A model generated the notes under the pieces. That model did not search any database, was not told the DNA's origin, and saw nothing but the letters and a program-made list of their open reading frames with translations. Positions 40,409 to 49,905 of a DNA stretch of 64,000 nt are shown piece after piece. The translations under genes and the position numbers were made by a program. The stretch comes from Chloroflexota bacterium. GTDB lineage: Bacteria; Chloroflexota; Anaerolineae; DTLA01. The DNA lies in the NCBI GenBank assembly GCA_014360805.1, contig JACIWU010000002.1:26414-90413 (forward strand). The letters are read 5' to 3'. Every line of letters starts with the position of its first letter. The first letter of the stretch is position 1.

Positions 40409-41887
40409 ATGCCGGATTGGGGTTTGCTTCTCTCATGGCTGGGCGCGATTGCCGGCGCGGCGGTCCTGCTGTTCGGCCTGCTGGCCTGGTGGGCGCGACG
40501 CACGCCCGACGACATTGACGACGTCCTCGTGGGCGTGCTCCAGCGGCCGGTGGTGGTCTTCCTCATCCTCACGGCGATCATCAGCCTGACGAACAGCAGC
40601 ACGCTGTCCGCCGGCACGAAGGACACCGTGAACACCGGGGTCAACCTGCTGCGCATCGCGGTTGCCACGTGGGCGGTCTGGCGGCTGACGCGGGACACGG
40701 TGCTGTACTACGGCAGGCGGCTGGCGGCGCGCAGCGAGTCCAGTTTTGACGACGTGCTCGTGCCGGTGCTGGATGTGTTGGCGCCGGTGGTGATCGGCGG
40801 CGTGGGCGCGATCCTGATGCTGCGCCTGCTGGGCGCCGACATCTCCACGGTGGCGCTGACCACGGGCGGCGCGGCGCTCGTCGTTGGGCTGGCGCTGCGC
40901 GACACGTTGGGCAACATCCTGGGCGGGCTGACGCTCCTTGTGGATACGCCGTTCCGATTCGGCGACCTCATCATCTGGGACGGTGTGGTGTGCCAGATTC
41001 GGCACATCGGCCTCCGCGTTACCACTCTCTACAACACTGAGGAGCACTGCGACATCTACGTGCCCAACAGCATTCTGGCGGCGACGAAGATTACGAACCT
41101 CACGCGCCCCAGCCCTGACCTGCGCGTAACGCTGGAGGTGGCCGTGCCCGACGACGTGCCGCTGGAGCAGGCCGAGGCGACGCTGCGCGAGGTGGCCGAC
41201 GCGAACCCGTACATCCTGGGCGATTTGGACGCCAAACTGAGGGCGATGCGGCGGGCGCTGGCCGAATGCGACCCGCGCTCTCCCAGGGGGCGCGAACTGC
41301 GCTGGGGGATTTCGGCGCTGCGGCGCGAGCGGCAGTTGGATTTGCGACAGCAGCGCATGATGGCGCTCCTGGATCGGCTGCTAGCGGTCATTCGCGGCGC
41401 GGAGAAGGGCGGGCTGTCCTCGGAGGAGAAAGCGGCTATCGCGAAGGAACTGGAGACGCTAGATGACTACGACGAGCGGCTGAAGGCGGCGATGCGCGCG
41501 TGGGCACGTGCGCGCGCCCGCGACCCGCAACTGCGCCGGTTCCCTGAAGATCGGGCGCGGATCCTGGACGAGGCAGAAGCCCGTATCACCGGACTGACGC
41601 GGCATACGGATGACCTCCGCCACCACTTGAAGGACGCGAGTCTCTACGAAGCGCAACGGCTGGACGATAGGGTGGCAGCGTTCCGCGATTGGCTACCCGC
41701 ATCGTTCAAGCCCACAACCCCCGCCTGGAAGTACCCGCTGGTTACGTTGCGGCGCGCCACCGCTGCGGGCAGGACGCTCCACCTGTCGCTGTACGTGGAC
41801 GACATCCACCTGGAGGGGTTCCTGCGGCGGCCGCGGGCGGTAACGTCGGTCAGCGAGGCGGTGGCGGCCAGCCTGGGAAGACGCTAG
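40409..41887 (+). CDS. MscS-family mechanosensitive channel with long C-terminal helical insert
   Basis: 492 residues. N-terminal membrane helices, then the pore-lining TM3 and beta domain signature GGAALVVGLALRDTLGNILG then GLTLLVDTPFRFGD (about 155-200) and VPNSILAATKITNLTRPSP. Between the usual alpha-beta C-terminal domain parts lies a charged helical segment of about 150 residues (about 285-435, rich in Arg, Glu and Ala). Standard small MscS proteins are near 290 residues. ATG 40409 follows TTGGAGG. Releases solutes on hypo-osmotic shock; the insert may gate or oligomerise it. Confidence 0.88.
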   Translation: MPDWGLLLSWLGAIAGAAVLLFGLLAWWARRTPDDIDDVLVGVLQRPVVVFLILTAIISLTNSSTLSAGTKDTVNTGVNLLRIAVATWAVWRLTRDTVLYYGRRLAARSESSFDDVLVPVLDVLAPVVIGGVGAILMLRLLGADISTVALTTGGAALVVGLALRDTLGNILGGLTLLVDTPFRFGDLIIWDGVVCQIRHIGLRVTTLYNTEEHCDIYVPNSILAATKITNLTRPSPDLRVTLEVAVPDDVPLEQAEATLREVADANPYILGDLDAKLRAMRRALAECDPRSPRGRELRWGISALRRERQLDLRQQRMMALLDRLLAVIRGAEKGGLSSEEKAAIAKELETLDDYDERLKAAMRAWARARARDPQLRRFPEDRARILDEAEARITGLTRHTDDLRHHLKDASLYEAQRLDDRVAAFRDWLPASFKPTTPAWKYPLVTLRRATAAGRTLHLSLYVDDIHLEGFLRRPRAVTSVSEAVAASLGRR

Positions 41888-41931
41888 GGGACCCCAACGG
41901 CGATTTGGGTCTGGCGTATGTTGGCAACCAA

Positions 41932-42000
41932 GGTGCGACGCGCTTTCGGAAGCGCGTCGCACTTATGCCCGTGGCGCGGCCAACAAACTTTGGAACCGAG
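41932..42000 (+). repeat. Dispersed hairpin repeat, copy B
   Basis: A perfect 13-bp stem starting GTGCGACGCGCTT at 41933, loop TCGG, complement ending 41962, then CCAACAAACTTTGGAACCGAG. Same order of parts as copy A at 7341. It lies between the convergent mscS and nrdJ genes and might also act as a bidirectional terminator. Confidence 0.75.
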
Positions 42001-42035
42001 ACCCTTGGGGATCTCCGGTTCTGGGTCTTCTCGTT

Positions 42036-45000
42036 TCACCCGCATTGCGAGTAGCCGCACATGCGGCAGGTCATGCAGCCTTCCACGAACTCCAGGATGC
42101 CCCCGCATTCGGGGCACTCGGGCGAGAAGTCCAGGGGGTTCTTTTCCCCGGTGTCGGTGTGGGTTTCGGGCGGCTGTTGGGGGTGCGGCGACTGGATGCC
42201 CAGGTAGTGCTCCAGGGCGCGGCCGATGGCGTCGGAGCAGGAGAAGGCCACATTCCCATTGTGCCACACGGGGAACGGGCAGCGGATGCCCTTCAGTTGC
42301 TTGATGATGGCTTTCGGCTCAATGCCCGAGCGCAGACTCAGGGAGATGAGCCGCCCGATGGCTTCGGACTGGGAGGCCGTGCACCCGCCCGATTTGCCCA
42401 TCTGCAAGAAGACCTCGCACAGGCCCTTGTCATCCTCGTTGATGGTGATGTACAGGGTGCGGTTGCAGCCCAGCGCGACCTTCTCGGTGATGCCGCGGGT
42501 AACGACGGGGCGCGTGCGCGGAACCCGAACTGACGGTTCGGAGGGCGCGTCCTTGGACTGGGCGGGCTTATCGCCGCGGCCTTTGGTCAAAACCTGGGTG
42601 CTGCGGCTCCCGTCGCGGTAAACGGTGATGCCCTTGCACCCCAGTTCGTAGGCCAAGAGGTAGGCCTTGCGCACGTCTTCCACGGTGGCGTCGTGGGGGA
42701 AGTTGATGGTCTTGGACACGGCGTTGTCGGTGTAGCGCTGGAAGGCGGCCTGGATGCGGACGTGCCATTCGGGGCTGATGTCGTGGGCGGTGGGGAAGAT
42801 GCGCTGGACATCTTCGGGCACGCTGTCCAGGCCACGGACGCCCCCGCGCTGGGCGACGGCTTCCATGAGTTCGGCGGAGTAGAACCCGCGCTCGTGGGCG
42901 ATCCGCTCAAACAGCGGGTTGGCTTCGGGCAAGGCGGTGTTGTCCAGGACGTTGCGCGTGTACACGAGGGCGAACAGCGGCTCAATCCCGCTGGAGCACC
43001 CCGCGATGATGCTGATGCTGCCGGTGGGGGCGATGGTGGTAACGGTGGCGTTGCGCACGGGCGGCGCGCCCGGACGGTCCAGGCGACTGCCCTTGAAACT
43101 GGGGAACGCGCCTCGCTCTTTGGCGAGGGCCGCCGACGCTTCCCAGGCCGTTTCCTGGATGGTGCGCATGACGGCCTCGGCGGTCTCCACGGCCTGCTCC
43201 GAGTCGTAGGGGATGCCCAACTGGATGAGCATCTCGGCGAAGCCCATGACGCCCAGGCCGATCTTGCGGTTGGCCTTGGTCATTTCCTCAATCTGGGGCA
43301 GGGGGTAGCGGTTCATGTCAATCACGTCGTCCAGGAAGCGAACGGCGACCTTGACCGCCTGGCGCAATTTCGCCCAGTCCACCGAGCCGTTGGTAACCAT
43401 GTGGGCCAGGTTGATTGAGCCGAGGTTGCAGGACTCGTAGGGGAGAAGCGGCTGTTCACCGCAGTTGTGCACGACGAACCCGTTCGCGTCAAAGGCGTTG
43501 ACGCCCGGGATGCGGACATCGTACACCGTTTCCACGCCGTCTGCGACGATCTCCGCTATCGTAACAACAAAGCGTTCACGGTTGATCTCCCGCTGGTATG
43601 CGTCCAGGAGTTGTGCCAATTTGCGGGCTTTGTCAGTATCGCTGAACCCAACGCGCTCGTAGAAATAGCGCAAGTTGTCGTTGGCGATCACCAATTCATG
43701 TTGGGCTTTGGTCAGGTACTCCTGTGTTCCGCCCTTCCCGTCGGGCATCTCCCGTGTGGTTTCTTGGCGGCGGTTCTGATAAATCGTAGATGCGATGCCG
43801 AGACGTAGCAGCATCCGTTGGGCAGCGCGCAGCATCTCCAAATTGCTCTGCGCCAGGCGCACGCTGCCCCCCTTTTCCTGACTGTCCTGAACCGAACCAT
43901 CGGAGTCAAATAAGCCGCGGAGCAGGCCGCGATAGAAATCTGCCGAGGCTTGCTCCATCTGCGGTGTGATGGCTTTGCCATTCCCTAGCCCCAGTTCATC
44001 TGCCAATTGGCGCAAGGCGGCGAGCGTCAGGCGATATTCGCCACGGCCGCGGACAGCGGTCCAGCCCGCGAAATCGGCACGGTGCCGAAGTTTTTGGGCG
44101 TAGCGATAGACCTCGTCGCGCACCGCTTTTGCGCCCTCGGTCTCGCCACGGGAGGAGAGGGTAATTCTGCCCTGTTTCCTCGTCTCATCGCCCAGGTAGA
44201 ATCCCATCAAGTAGCCTTCCTCTTCGGTGTGCGGGCCTTCCCACCCCAGGAGGCTACGATGGTTGTGGATAATGATTTTGTCCCCCGGACGCAGGTGTTG
44301 GACTTCGGTCCACTCCGTTTCCAAGCGGTAGCGCGTGAGCGAGGTAACTCTCATGAGAGGATGTTCCGCGGTCAATCGCAACGAGAAGCCCTCAAGCGTG
44401 GTGAGGCGATATACCGGTTTCGTCCCCGTGCTGAAAAAGCCCTCGCTGGGCCATTCGGCACCGTTCACGATCGCAGTGAAAGGACGCCCGACCAGGTCCT
44501 TCACCTGGCGTGCCCCCTCGGCGGTCATGATCCAGGTATCGCCGGTGATGCAGGGATTGGTGCTCTCAATCTCGCCGAGGTGGGGGGTAGGGTTCGCCTC
44601 GTTGATGCGGTCCAGGAAGATGACTCCCGGCTCCCCGTTCTTCCAGGCCATCTGGGTGATGAGGTCAAACACCTCGCGGGCCTTCAGCCTGCCCGTCTCC
44701 TGGCGATTGCGCGGGTTGATGAGCGGGTAGTCGGCGTCGTCGGCCAGGGCCTGCATGAACTCGCGAGTGATGCCGACCGACAGGTTGAAGTTGGGCAGGA
44801 TTCCGTCCTTGTCCTTGGCGGTGATGAACTCCAGGATGTCGGGGTGGTCCACGCGCAGGATGGCCATGTTGGCGCCGCGACGGGTGCCACCCTGCTTGAT
44901 GGCCTCGGTGGCGGCGTCAAAGACCTTCATGAACGACACGGGGCCGCTGGACACGCCTTTGGTGGACTGCACCACGTCGTTCTTGGGGCGCAGGCGGGAG

Positions 45001-45377
45001 AAGGAGAATCCCGTGCCGCCGCCGCTCTGGTGGATCAGGGCGGTGTTCTTGATGCCCTCAAAGATGCTGATCATGGAGTCCTCAATGGGCAGGACGAAAC
45101 ACGCCGAGAGTTGCTGGAGCCTGCGGCCCGCGTTCATGAGGGTGGGGGAGTTGGGCAGGAAGTCCAACGAGACCATGAGTTCGTGGAAGGCTTTGGCCCA
45201 GAACTCCACCTGGTCCTCGGGGCCGTAGAGCCGCTCGGCTTGGGCGACGTTGGACGCCACGCGCCAGAACATGTCGGCGGGCGTCTCCACGGCGTTGCCG
45301 TGTTCGTCCTTGCGCAGGTACCTTTTCTTCAACACGGTCAAGGCATTCGCAGTGAGAGCGGGTTCCAGGGTAATCAT
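42036..45377 (-). CDS. nrdJ: Vitamin B12-dependent ribonucleotide reductase (class II), intein-containing
   Basis: Reduces ribonucleotides with adenosylcobalamin. The 1113-residue precursor splices to about 750. Extein motifs: [25 protein letters not shown] (redox Cys), the active-site [21 protein letters not shown] split by the intein, and [14 protein letters not shown]. The C-terminus has a zinc-ribbon-like [20 protein letters not shown] that regenerates the active-site disulfide. RBS AGGAGA before ATG 45377. It lies 11 bases after nrdR and shares its promoter with tandem NrdR boxes. Confidence 0.97.
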   Translation of the reverse strand: MITLEPALTANALTVLKKRYLRKDEHGNAVETPADMFWRVASNVAQAERLYGPEDQVEFWAKAFHELMVSLDFLPNSPTLMNAGRRLQQLSACFVLPIEDSMISIFEGIKNTALIHQSGGGTGFSFSRLRPKNDVVQSTKGVSSGPVSFMKVFDAATEAIKQGGTRRGANMAILRVDHPDILEFITAKDKDGILPNFNLSVGITREFMQALADDADYPLINPRNRQETGRLKAREVFDLITQMAWKNGEPGVIFLDRINEANPTPHLGEIESTNPCITGDTWIMTAEGARQVKDLVGRPFTAIVNGAEWPSEGFFSTGTKPVYRLTTLEGFSLRLTAEHPLMRVTSLTRYRLETEWTEVQHLRPGDKIIIHNHRSLLGWEGPHTEEEGYLMGFYLGDETRKQGRITLSSRGETEGAKAVRDEVYRYAQKLRHRADFAGWTAVRGRGEYRLTLAALRQLADELGLGNGKAITPQMEQASADFYRGLLRGLFDSDGSVQDSQEKGGSVRLAQSNLEMLRAAQRMLLRLGIASTIYQNRRQETTREMPDGKGGTQEYLTKAQHELVIANDNLRYFYERVGFSDTDKARKLAQLLDAYQREINRERFVVTIAEIVADGVETVYDVRIPGVNAFDANGFVVHNCGEQPLLPYESCNLGSINLAHMVTNGSVDWAKLRQAVKVAVRFLDDVIDMNRYPLPQIEEMTKANRKIGLGVMGFAEMLIQLGIPYDSEQAVETAEAVMRTIQETAWEASAALAKERGAFPSFKGSRLDRPGAPPVRNATVTTIAPTGSISIIAGCSSGIEPLFALVYTRNVLDNTALPEANPLFERIAHERGFYSAELMEAVAQRGGVRGLDSVPEDVQRIFPTAHDISPEWHVRIQAAFQRYTDNAVSKTINFPHDATVEDVRKAYLLAYELGCKGITVYRDGSRSTQVLTKGRGDKPAQSKDAPSEPSVRVPRTRPVVTRGITEKVALGCNRTLYITINEDDKGLCEVFLQMGKSGGCTASQSEAIGRLISLSLRSGIEPKAIIKQLKGIRCPFPVWHNGNVAFSCSDAIGRALEHYLGIQSPHPQQPPETHTDTGEKNPLDFSPECPECGGILEFVEGCMTCRMCGYSQCG
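43464..44552 (-). mobile_element. Intein with LAGLIDADG homing endonuclease inside NrdJ
   Basis: Residues 276-638 of the precursor (363 aa), inserted after STNP. Splice block [14 protein letters not shown] begins with Cys; block B is [17 protein letters not shown]-like helices are [10 protein letters not shown] and [10 protein letters not shown], both with the catalytic acid kept. Block [18 protein letters not shown] is followed by VVHN and extein Cys+1. Removing it restores NPCGEQ. The insertion sits at the thiyl-radical cysteine, so unspliced enzyme cannot work. The endonuclease looks intact. Confidence 0.95.
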
Positions 45378-45388
45378 GGGGTCTTCTC

Positions 45389-45862
45389 CTAGCGACGAGA
45401 GGCGGGTTCTTGATCACCGGACTTCAGAAGTTTCTCAACCTCTTGCTTGAGGGCCTCCAAATCGTCCATTCGGAGGTACACCGAGGCGAAGCGGATGTAG
45501 GCGACCTTGTCAATCTGGCGGAGGTGCTCCAGCACCATCTGGCCGATCTTTTCGGATGAGATTTCCTTGGCGCGGGAGTTGCGAATCTGGTTTTCCACGG
45601 CGGTAACGATGGCGTCAATCTGCTCGGCGCTGACGGGGCGCTTGGCGCAGGCTTTGCGGATGCCCGTCAGCAGTTTGGCGCGATCAAACTCCTCGCGGCG
45701 GCCATCGTTCTTGACCACGAGAGGCGTGGTGGACGCGGGATACTCGTAGGTAGTGAACCGCTGGCCGCATTTGGGACACTGGCGGCGGCGGCGCACGCCG
45801 TTGGTGATCATTCGCGTATCCACCACTTGGGTGTTCGGTTCCCCACAGTTAGGGCACTGCAC
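45389..45862 (-). CDS. nrdR: Transcriptional repressor NrdR
   Basis: 157-residue ATP/dATP-sensing repressor of ribonucleotide reductase genes. Zinc ribbon CPNC and CPKC with RRRRQ between, followed by the ATP-cone ([20 protein letters not shown] to the [12 protein letters not shown] region). Start is GTG 45862 ([17 protein letters not shown]) with GGAGGAAG upstream; the frame is open further but unrelated to the family. Co-transcribed with nrdJ and presumably autoregulated. Confidence 0.96.
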   Translation of the reverse strand: MQCPNCGEPNTQVVDTRMITNGVRRRRQCPKCGQRFTTYEYPASTTPLVVKNDGRREEFDRAKLLTGIRKACAKRPVSAEQIDAIVTAVENQIRNSRAKEISSEKIGQMVLEHLRQIDKVAYIRFASVYLRMDDLEALKQEVEKLLKSGDQEPASRR

Positions 45863-45931
45863 GGCTTCCTCCTTGGTTGTCGCCGGTGGATCAGGCGACA
45901 ATGCTCCCCGTACTGGAGAGATGGCGACACC

Positions 45932-45947
45932 ATACCACATGTAGGGT
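45932..45947 (-). promoter_or_regulatory. NrdR box 1
   Basis: 16-base site matching about 11 of 16 positions of the published NrdR consensus (acaCwAtATaTwGtgt). Its centre is 32 bases from that of box 2, about three helical turns, the spacing typical of paired NrdR boxes. Confidence 0.6.
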
Positions 45948-45963
45948 GGGGTGTGCGGCTTAG

Positions 45964-45979
45964 GCACTATGTGTCGTGG
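45964..45979 (-). promoter_or_regulatory. NrdR box 2
   Basis: GCACTATGTGTCGTGG matches about 12 of 16 NrdR consensus positions. It lies just past the predicted transcription start of nrdR-nrdJ, so bound repressor would block initiation. Confidence 0.65.
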
Positions 45980-45988
45980 AGCAGTCCC

Positions 45989-46017
45989 AGTGTACCACAA
46001 ATGCGGCGAGAATGCAA
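45989..46017 (-). promoter_or_regulatory. Promoter for nrdR-nrdJ
   Basis: Minus strand TTGCAT (46017-46012), 17-base spacer, TACACT (45994-45989). Start near 45982, with both NrdR boxes downstream and a leader of about 120 bases to the GTG. Confidence 0.6.
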
Positions 46018-46108
46018 GTCTTTTTTGTTTGAAATGTTCGCGCAACACAAGATTTAAGGTTAGGGGCCGAGAGTGGTGGCCGACTGCGATACGGCCCCGG
46101 TGGAAACC

Positions 46109-46152
46109 GCCCGCCCGTTACCGGGAGATGGCGACGCGGGTAACGGGCGGGC
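46109..46152 (-). terminator. Stem-loop after ftsZ
   Basis: A 14-bp perfect stem (GCCCGCCCGTTACC and complement) with a 16-base loop, about 130 bases past the ftsZ stop, followed on the minus strand by GGTTTCC. It probably ends the division cluster. The remaining 46018-46284 shows no gene. Confidence 0.5.
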
Positions 46153-46284
46153 TCCTCTCGGGAGACGCGAGGCAGGCTATGACGAATGGAGAGCCACGCG
46201 AAACGCGCGGGCCGCCGGGCCAGGCGCTCTGCGGCGCGCTCCGGCCGAATGGTTGTGGCGTAGCGCCAGGGCGCGCCGCAAGTC

Positions 46285-47403
46285 TCAGTTCTGTTTGGGC
46301 CCTTTGTTTACGGCGTTGCGAATGAACGCGGGGACTTCAATGTCCTCCGTGTTGATGATGCGCACCGGGAATTCGCGGATCTTGCCGTCGGTGCCGGTGG
46401 CCGCGGCAGCGCGGGCCTGGGGGATGGCGGCGGGCTTTTGCAGGATCTTGCCCTTGGCGTCAAACCCCGTGGCGATGACGGTGATCTGCACCTCGTCGCT
46501 CATGCTCTCGTTGATGACGGCGCCGAAGATGATGTTGGCTTCGGGATCGGCGGTGGCCTTGATGATGTTGGCGGCGGCGTCCACTTCGCTGAGGGTGAGG
46601 TCGCGGCCCGCGGTGATGTTGAACAGCACGCCGCGCGCGCCTTCAATGGTAACATCCAGCAGCGGGCTGGCGATGGCGGCTTTGGCGGCGTCCACGGCGC
46701 GATTCTCGCCCTTGCCCCGCCCGACGGCCATGAGCGCCGAGCCGCCTTCCTGCATGACGGCGCGGACGTCGGCGAAGTCCACGTTGATCATCCCGGGCAC
46801 CGTTACGACTTCCGAGATGCCCTGGATGCCCTGGCGCAGGGCGTCATCGGCGACGCGGAAGGCCTCGGTAACGGGCGCCTTCTTGTCCACGATCTCCAGG
46901 AGCCGGTCGTTGGGGATGACGATGAGCGTGTTGACGTGCTCGCGGAGGCGTTCCAGACCCTCCTCGGCGGTTCGGCGCTTGCGCTGGCCCTCAAACCCGA
47001 AGGGCTTGGTTACCACGCCGATGGTGAGCGCGCCGGTCTCCTTGGCGATTTGGCTGATGATGGGCGCGGCGCCCGTGCCGGTGCCGCCTCCCATGCCCGC
47101 GGTGACGAAGACCATGTCGGAACCGTTGATGGCCTCGTAGAGGTCATCACTGCTTTCCTCGGCGGCCTTCTGGCCGATGGTGGGGTCGCCGCCGGCGCCC
47201 AACCCGCGGGTCAGTTTCTCGCCGATGGAGATGCGCTTGGGGGCTTTGGAGAGCATGAGCGCCTGGACGTCGGTGTTGACGGCGATGAACTCCACGCCGC
47301 TCAGCCCGGCCTCAATCATGCGGTTGACGGCATTGCAGCCGGCACCGCCCACCCCGATGACTTTGATTCTGGCGAAATTCTCGGGCTCTACCAGGTCTAC
47401 CAT
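46285..47403 (-). CDS. ftsZ: Cell division GTPase FtsZ
   Basis: Tubulin-like GTPase forming the Z ring. 372 residues; [18 protein letters not shown] loop [13 protein letters not shown]7 loop region [11 protein letters not shown] with the catalytic Asp, and a C-terminal peptide [12 protein letters not shown], the FtsA-binding tail. The linker is short (about 30 residues). RBS AGGAGT before ATG 47403. Last gene of the dcw run, 53 bases after ftsA. Confidence 0.98.
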   Translation of the reverse strand: MVDLVEPENFARIKVIGVGGAGCNAVNRMIEAGLSGVEFIAVNTDVQALMLSKAPKRISIGEKLTRGLGAGGDPTIGQKAAEESSDDLYEAINGSDMVFVTAGMGGGTGTGAAPIISQIAKETGALTIGVVTKPFGFEGQRKRRTAEEGLERLREHVNTLIVIPNDRLLEIVDKKAPVTEAFRVADDALRQGIQGISEVVTVPGMINVDFADVRAVMQEGGSALMAVGRGKGENRAVDAAKAAIASPLLDVTIEGARGVLFNITAGRDLTLSEVDAAANIIKATADPEANIIFGAVINESMSDEVQITVIATGFDAKGKILQKPAAIPQARAAAATGTDGKIREFPVRIINTEDIEVPAFIRNAVNKGPKQN

Positions 47404-47456
47404 AGCGTTCTACTCCTTTCGCGAATGATGGTTCTTCCCTCTCTACGACGTTGTGC

Positions 47457-48674
47457 CTAACTCGGCAGAATGTTCGTGAACCAGCGCTTGATCCTGCTGG
47501 ACCAGTCGCTCTCTTCGGGGGGCGGCGCGGACACGTCGCCCAGGCCCCACCGCAGCAGGCCGACGCTTGTGGCGTGGGCCGGGTTGGCGATGGTGTCGGT
47601 CAGCCCTTCCAGGTCGGTGGGTATGCCGATGCGGACGGGCATTTGCAACACTTCGCGCGCCACTTCCTTGATGCCCGGCAGTTGCGCCGTCCCCCCGCAC
47701 AGGACGGCCCCCGCCGACAGGAGGATGTCGTAGCCGGAGTGCTTGATCTCCTTGAGCACCAGGGCGAAGATTTCCTCCACGCGGGCCTGGATGATCTCGG
47801 CGAGGAAGCGGCGCGACGCGATCTGGGGCATTTCGTCTCCGAACGAGGTTACGTCCACGGTTTCGTCGGGGCGCACCTTGTCGGGGATCGCATGCCCGTG
47901 GGCGATCTTGATGCGCTCGGCGACCTCAAAGGGGGCCTTGAGGCCGTAGCAGATGTCGTTGGTGATGTTCACGCCGCCGACAGCGATGATGGAAGTGTGC
48001 AGCGCGCACCCGTCGGCGAAGACGGCGATCTTGGTGGTGCCGCCGCCGATGTCCACAAGGATGACGCCGGCCTCCCGTTCGCTCTGGCGCAGGACGGCCT
48101 GGGCGGCGGCGATGGGTTCAGGCACCGGCCCCAGCGGCTCTACCTTGGCGGCAAGGACGCAGTCGCGCAGATTCTGGATGGCCGCCTCGGACGCGGTGAT
48201 GACGTGCGCTTCCACCTCCAGGCGGTGCCCGTGCATCCCCAGGGGGTCGGTGATGCCGTCGTGGCCGTCAATGGAGTAGCCGCGCGGCAGGGCGTGGATG
48301 ACCTCCTGGTTGTGGGGGATGGCGATGGCCCTTGCGCCTTGCAGGGCGCGGTCAATGTCCTCCTGGGTAACGCCGCGTTCGGGGCGCGTGATAGCGGCGA
48401 CCCCGCGGCTGTTGAGCGAGGTGATGTGGGTGCCCCCCACGCTGACGTAGGCGGCATCCACGGGGACGCCCGACACGCGCACGGCCTGCTCCACCGAGAC
48501 GGCGATGGCCTCGGCGGCCTCGGCGACGTTGACGACAACGCCTTTGCGCATCCCGCGGGCTGCCTGCTCGCCCACGCCGATGACGCGAAGCATGGAGCCT
48601 TCGCCTGAAGCCTCGGCGATCAGGGTGCACACTTTTGTCGTTCCGATGTCTATCCCTGCCACGAGTTGATCCAC
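47457..48674 (-). CDS. ftsA: Cell division protein FtsA
   Basis: Actin-like membrane tether for FtsZ. 405 residues from the GTG at 48674, chosen because AGGAGGG lies 6 bases upstream and the product begins VDQLVAGIDIGTTKVCTLIA. In-frame ATGs further up (48695-48710) add a non-conserved lead. ATPase motifs ILVDIGGGTTKIAV and AGAVLCGGTAQLPG; SHS2 domain near 85-165; C-terminal amphipathic helix SRIKRWFTNIL binds the membrane. Confidence 0.96.
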   Translation of the reverse strand: MDQLVAGIDIGTTKVCTLIAEASGEGSMLRVIGVGEQAARGMRKGVVVNVAEAAEAIAVSVEQAVRVSGVPVDAAYVSVGGTHITSLNSRGVAAITRPERGVTQEDIDRALQGARAIAIPHNQEVIHALPRGYSIDGHDGITDPLGMHGHRLEVEAHVITASEAAIQNLRDCVLAAKVEPLGPVPEPIAAAQAVLRQSEREAGVILVDIGGGTTKIAVFADGCALHTSIIAVGGVNITNDICYGLKAPFEVAERIKIAHGHAIPDKVRPDETVDVTSFGDEMPQIASRRFLAEIIQARVEEIFALVLKEIKHSGYDILLSAGAVLCGGTAQLPGIKEVAREVLQMPVRIGIPTDLEGLTDTIANPAHATSVGLLRWGLGDVSAPPPEESDWSSRIKRWFTNILPS

Positions 48675-48709
48675 CTGGTCCCTCCTGTCGCTCATCGCGG
48701 CGGCGAGCA

Positions 48710-49066
48710 TCACGTCGCGCGGCGCGGGCTCCGCCTGAACCGCGCCAGCAGATGTCGCCTGATCAAGGCCAGGTTGTTGAAAAGCCTGACGCCAAAGGCG
48801 AAAATGGCCGCGTAGTAGAGTTCCACCCCTAGCCGATCGCCCAGGAACGTCAGAACGGCAGCCAGGAGCGTGTTGCCAAAGAATCCCGTGATGAAGATGG
48901 CATTGTCATAGTCGCCGGACAGGTTGGCCTTGACGGCGCCCAGAACCGAATCCAGCGCGGCCAGAATCGCCACCGCGGTGTAGCGGGCATACTCTGCCGG
49001 TATAGAAATGGATACCACCGATCCGATGATGAGTCCAATCAGGAGACCGATGAGCGGTAACCACAT
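48710..49066 (-). CDS. sbp: Small basic protein (DUF1290) of the division cluster
   Basis: 118-residue membrane protein with three predicted helices and a basic tail (RRHLLARFRRSPRRAT). N-terminus MWLPLIGLLIGLIIGSVVS and AILAALDSVLGAVKANL match the Sbp family found between ftsQ and ftsA in Gram-positive-type clusters. Precise function is unknown. Confidence 0.9.
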   Translation of the reverse strand: MWLPLIGLLIGLIIGSVVSISIPAEYARYTAVAILAALDSVLGAVKANLSGDYDNAIFITGFFGNTLLAAVLTFLGDRLGVELYYAAIFAFGVRLFNNLALIRRHLLARFRRSPRRAT

Positions 49067-49086
49067 AGCCTCGTCTCCTCCCGCAC

Positions 49087-49905
49087 CTAGCGCCTGTACG
49101 CGGGCGCGTCGGGCGCGCGCAAGTCCAGGTACACAGGGCGGATGCCCCGCTGCGCGAAATGTTCCACAAGCGCGTTCAACCGCGCGATTTTGAGTTCGGC
49201 CTGGCTATCGTCGCCCAGATGCACGGGCCAGCCGTCGGGCATGATGAGCGAGATGCCCTTATCCTCGGCATACTGGAACCTGACGGCCTGCGGCATGAGT
49301 TCATGGTAGCGCAGGGCCGCCCGAATGGCCGCCGCACTCACGTCTTGGCCCTGCTGCAACGGGGCCGACACCATGCTGTTGATGCGCAATGTGTCGGCAG
49401 GGAGGTCGCCCTGCGCCTGGGTGAGCACGTGGCCCGTCTCGTCCACCCACCACGTTGTGCCCGCCTGCACCCACGCCGCCCGTACCGTCCTTTCCGTGAT
49501 GGTGATGGTCAGGCGGTTGGGGATGCGCAGGGTTACCCTGGCGTCCTTGACCTCAGGGAGTGCCTTCAGGGCCTTGGCCGCTCGGCCCGTGTTTACAAAG
49601 AAGACGCTGTACCCATCGGGGATTCCCGCCGCCTGCCACACGGCTTCGGGGGTGAGCAGGTGCAGGCCCACGTAGCGCGTCTCGTCGCTGTACACGAAGA
49701 AGGCGAGCGACTCGGAGAAGACGAGCGCGGCGATGGCGGCGACAAGCACCAGCGCCAGGCCCGCCATCCTCGCGGGCGCCGACGCGGGCTGACGGCGCGC
49801 AGCTATGCGCACGCCCATCCGCGGCACAGCGTGCGCCTGGGCAAAGGTGTGCCCTCTGCGTTTCGTTACCCTACGCCGTCGTTCCGTCCAAGCCATGGCC
49901 ATCAT
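49087..49905 (-). CDS. ftsQ: Cell division protein FtsQ/DivIB
   Basis: 272 residues: basic cytoplasmic N-terminus of about 45 residues, one transmembrane helix (MAGLALVLVAAIAALVFSES), then POTRA domain (LHLLTPEAVWQAAGI...ALPEVKDARVTLRIPNRLTI) and the FtsQ beta domain (WWVDETGHVLT). It links early and late divisome proteins. Start region has ATG codons at 49905, 49902 and 49896; the first overlaps the ddl stop. Confidence 0.93.
   Translation of the reverse strand: MMAMAWTERRRRVTKRRGHTFAQAHAVPRMGVRIAARRQPASAPARMAGLALVLVAAIAALVFSESLAFFVYSDETRYVGLHLLTPEAVWQAAGIPDGYSVFFVNTGRAAKALKALPEVKDARVTLRIPNRLTITITERTVRAAWVQAGTTWWVDETGHVLTQAQGDLPADTLRINSMVSAPLQQGQDVSAAAIRAALRYHELMPQAVRFQYAEDKGISLIMPDGWPVHLGDDSQAELKIARLNALVEHFAQRGIRPVYLDLRAPDAPAYRR

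Noticed and set aside
43464..44552. Insertion or misassembly in nrdJ
   Set aside because: The insert is in frame and has all intein splice motifs, so it is an intein and not an assembly error.
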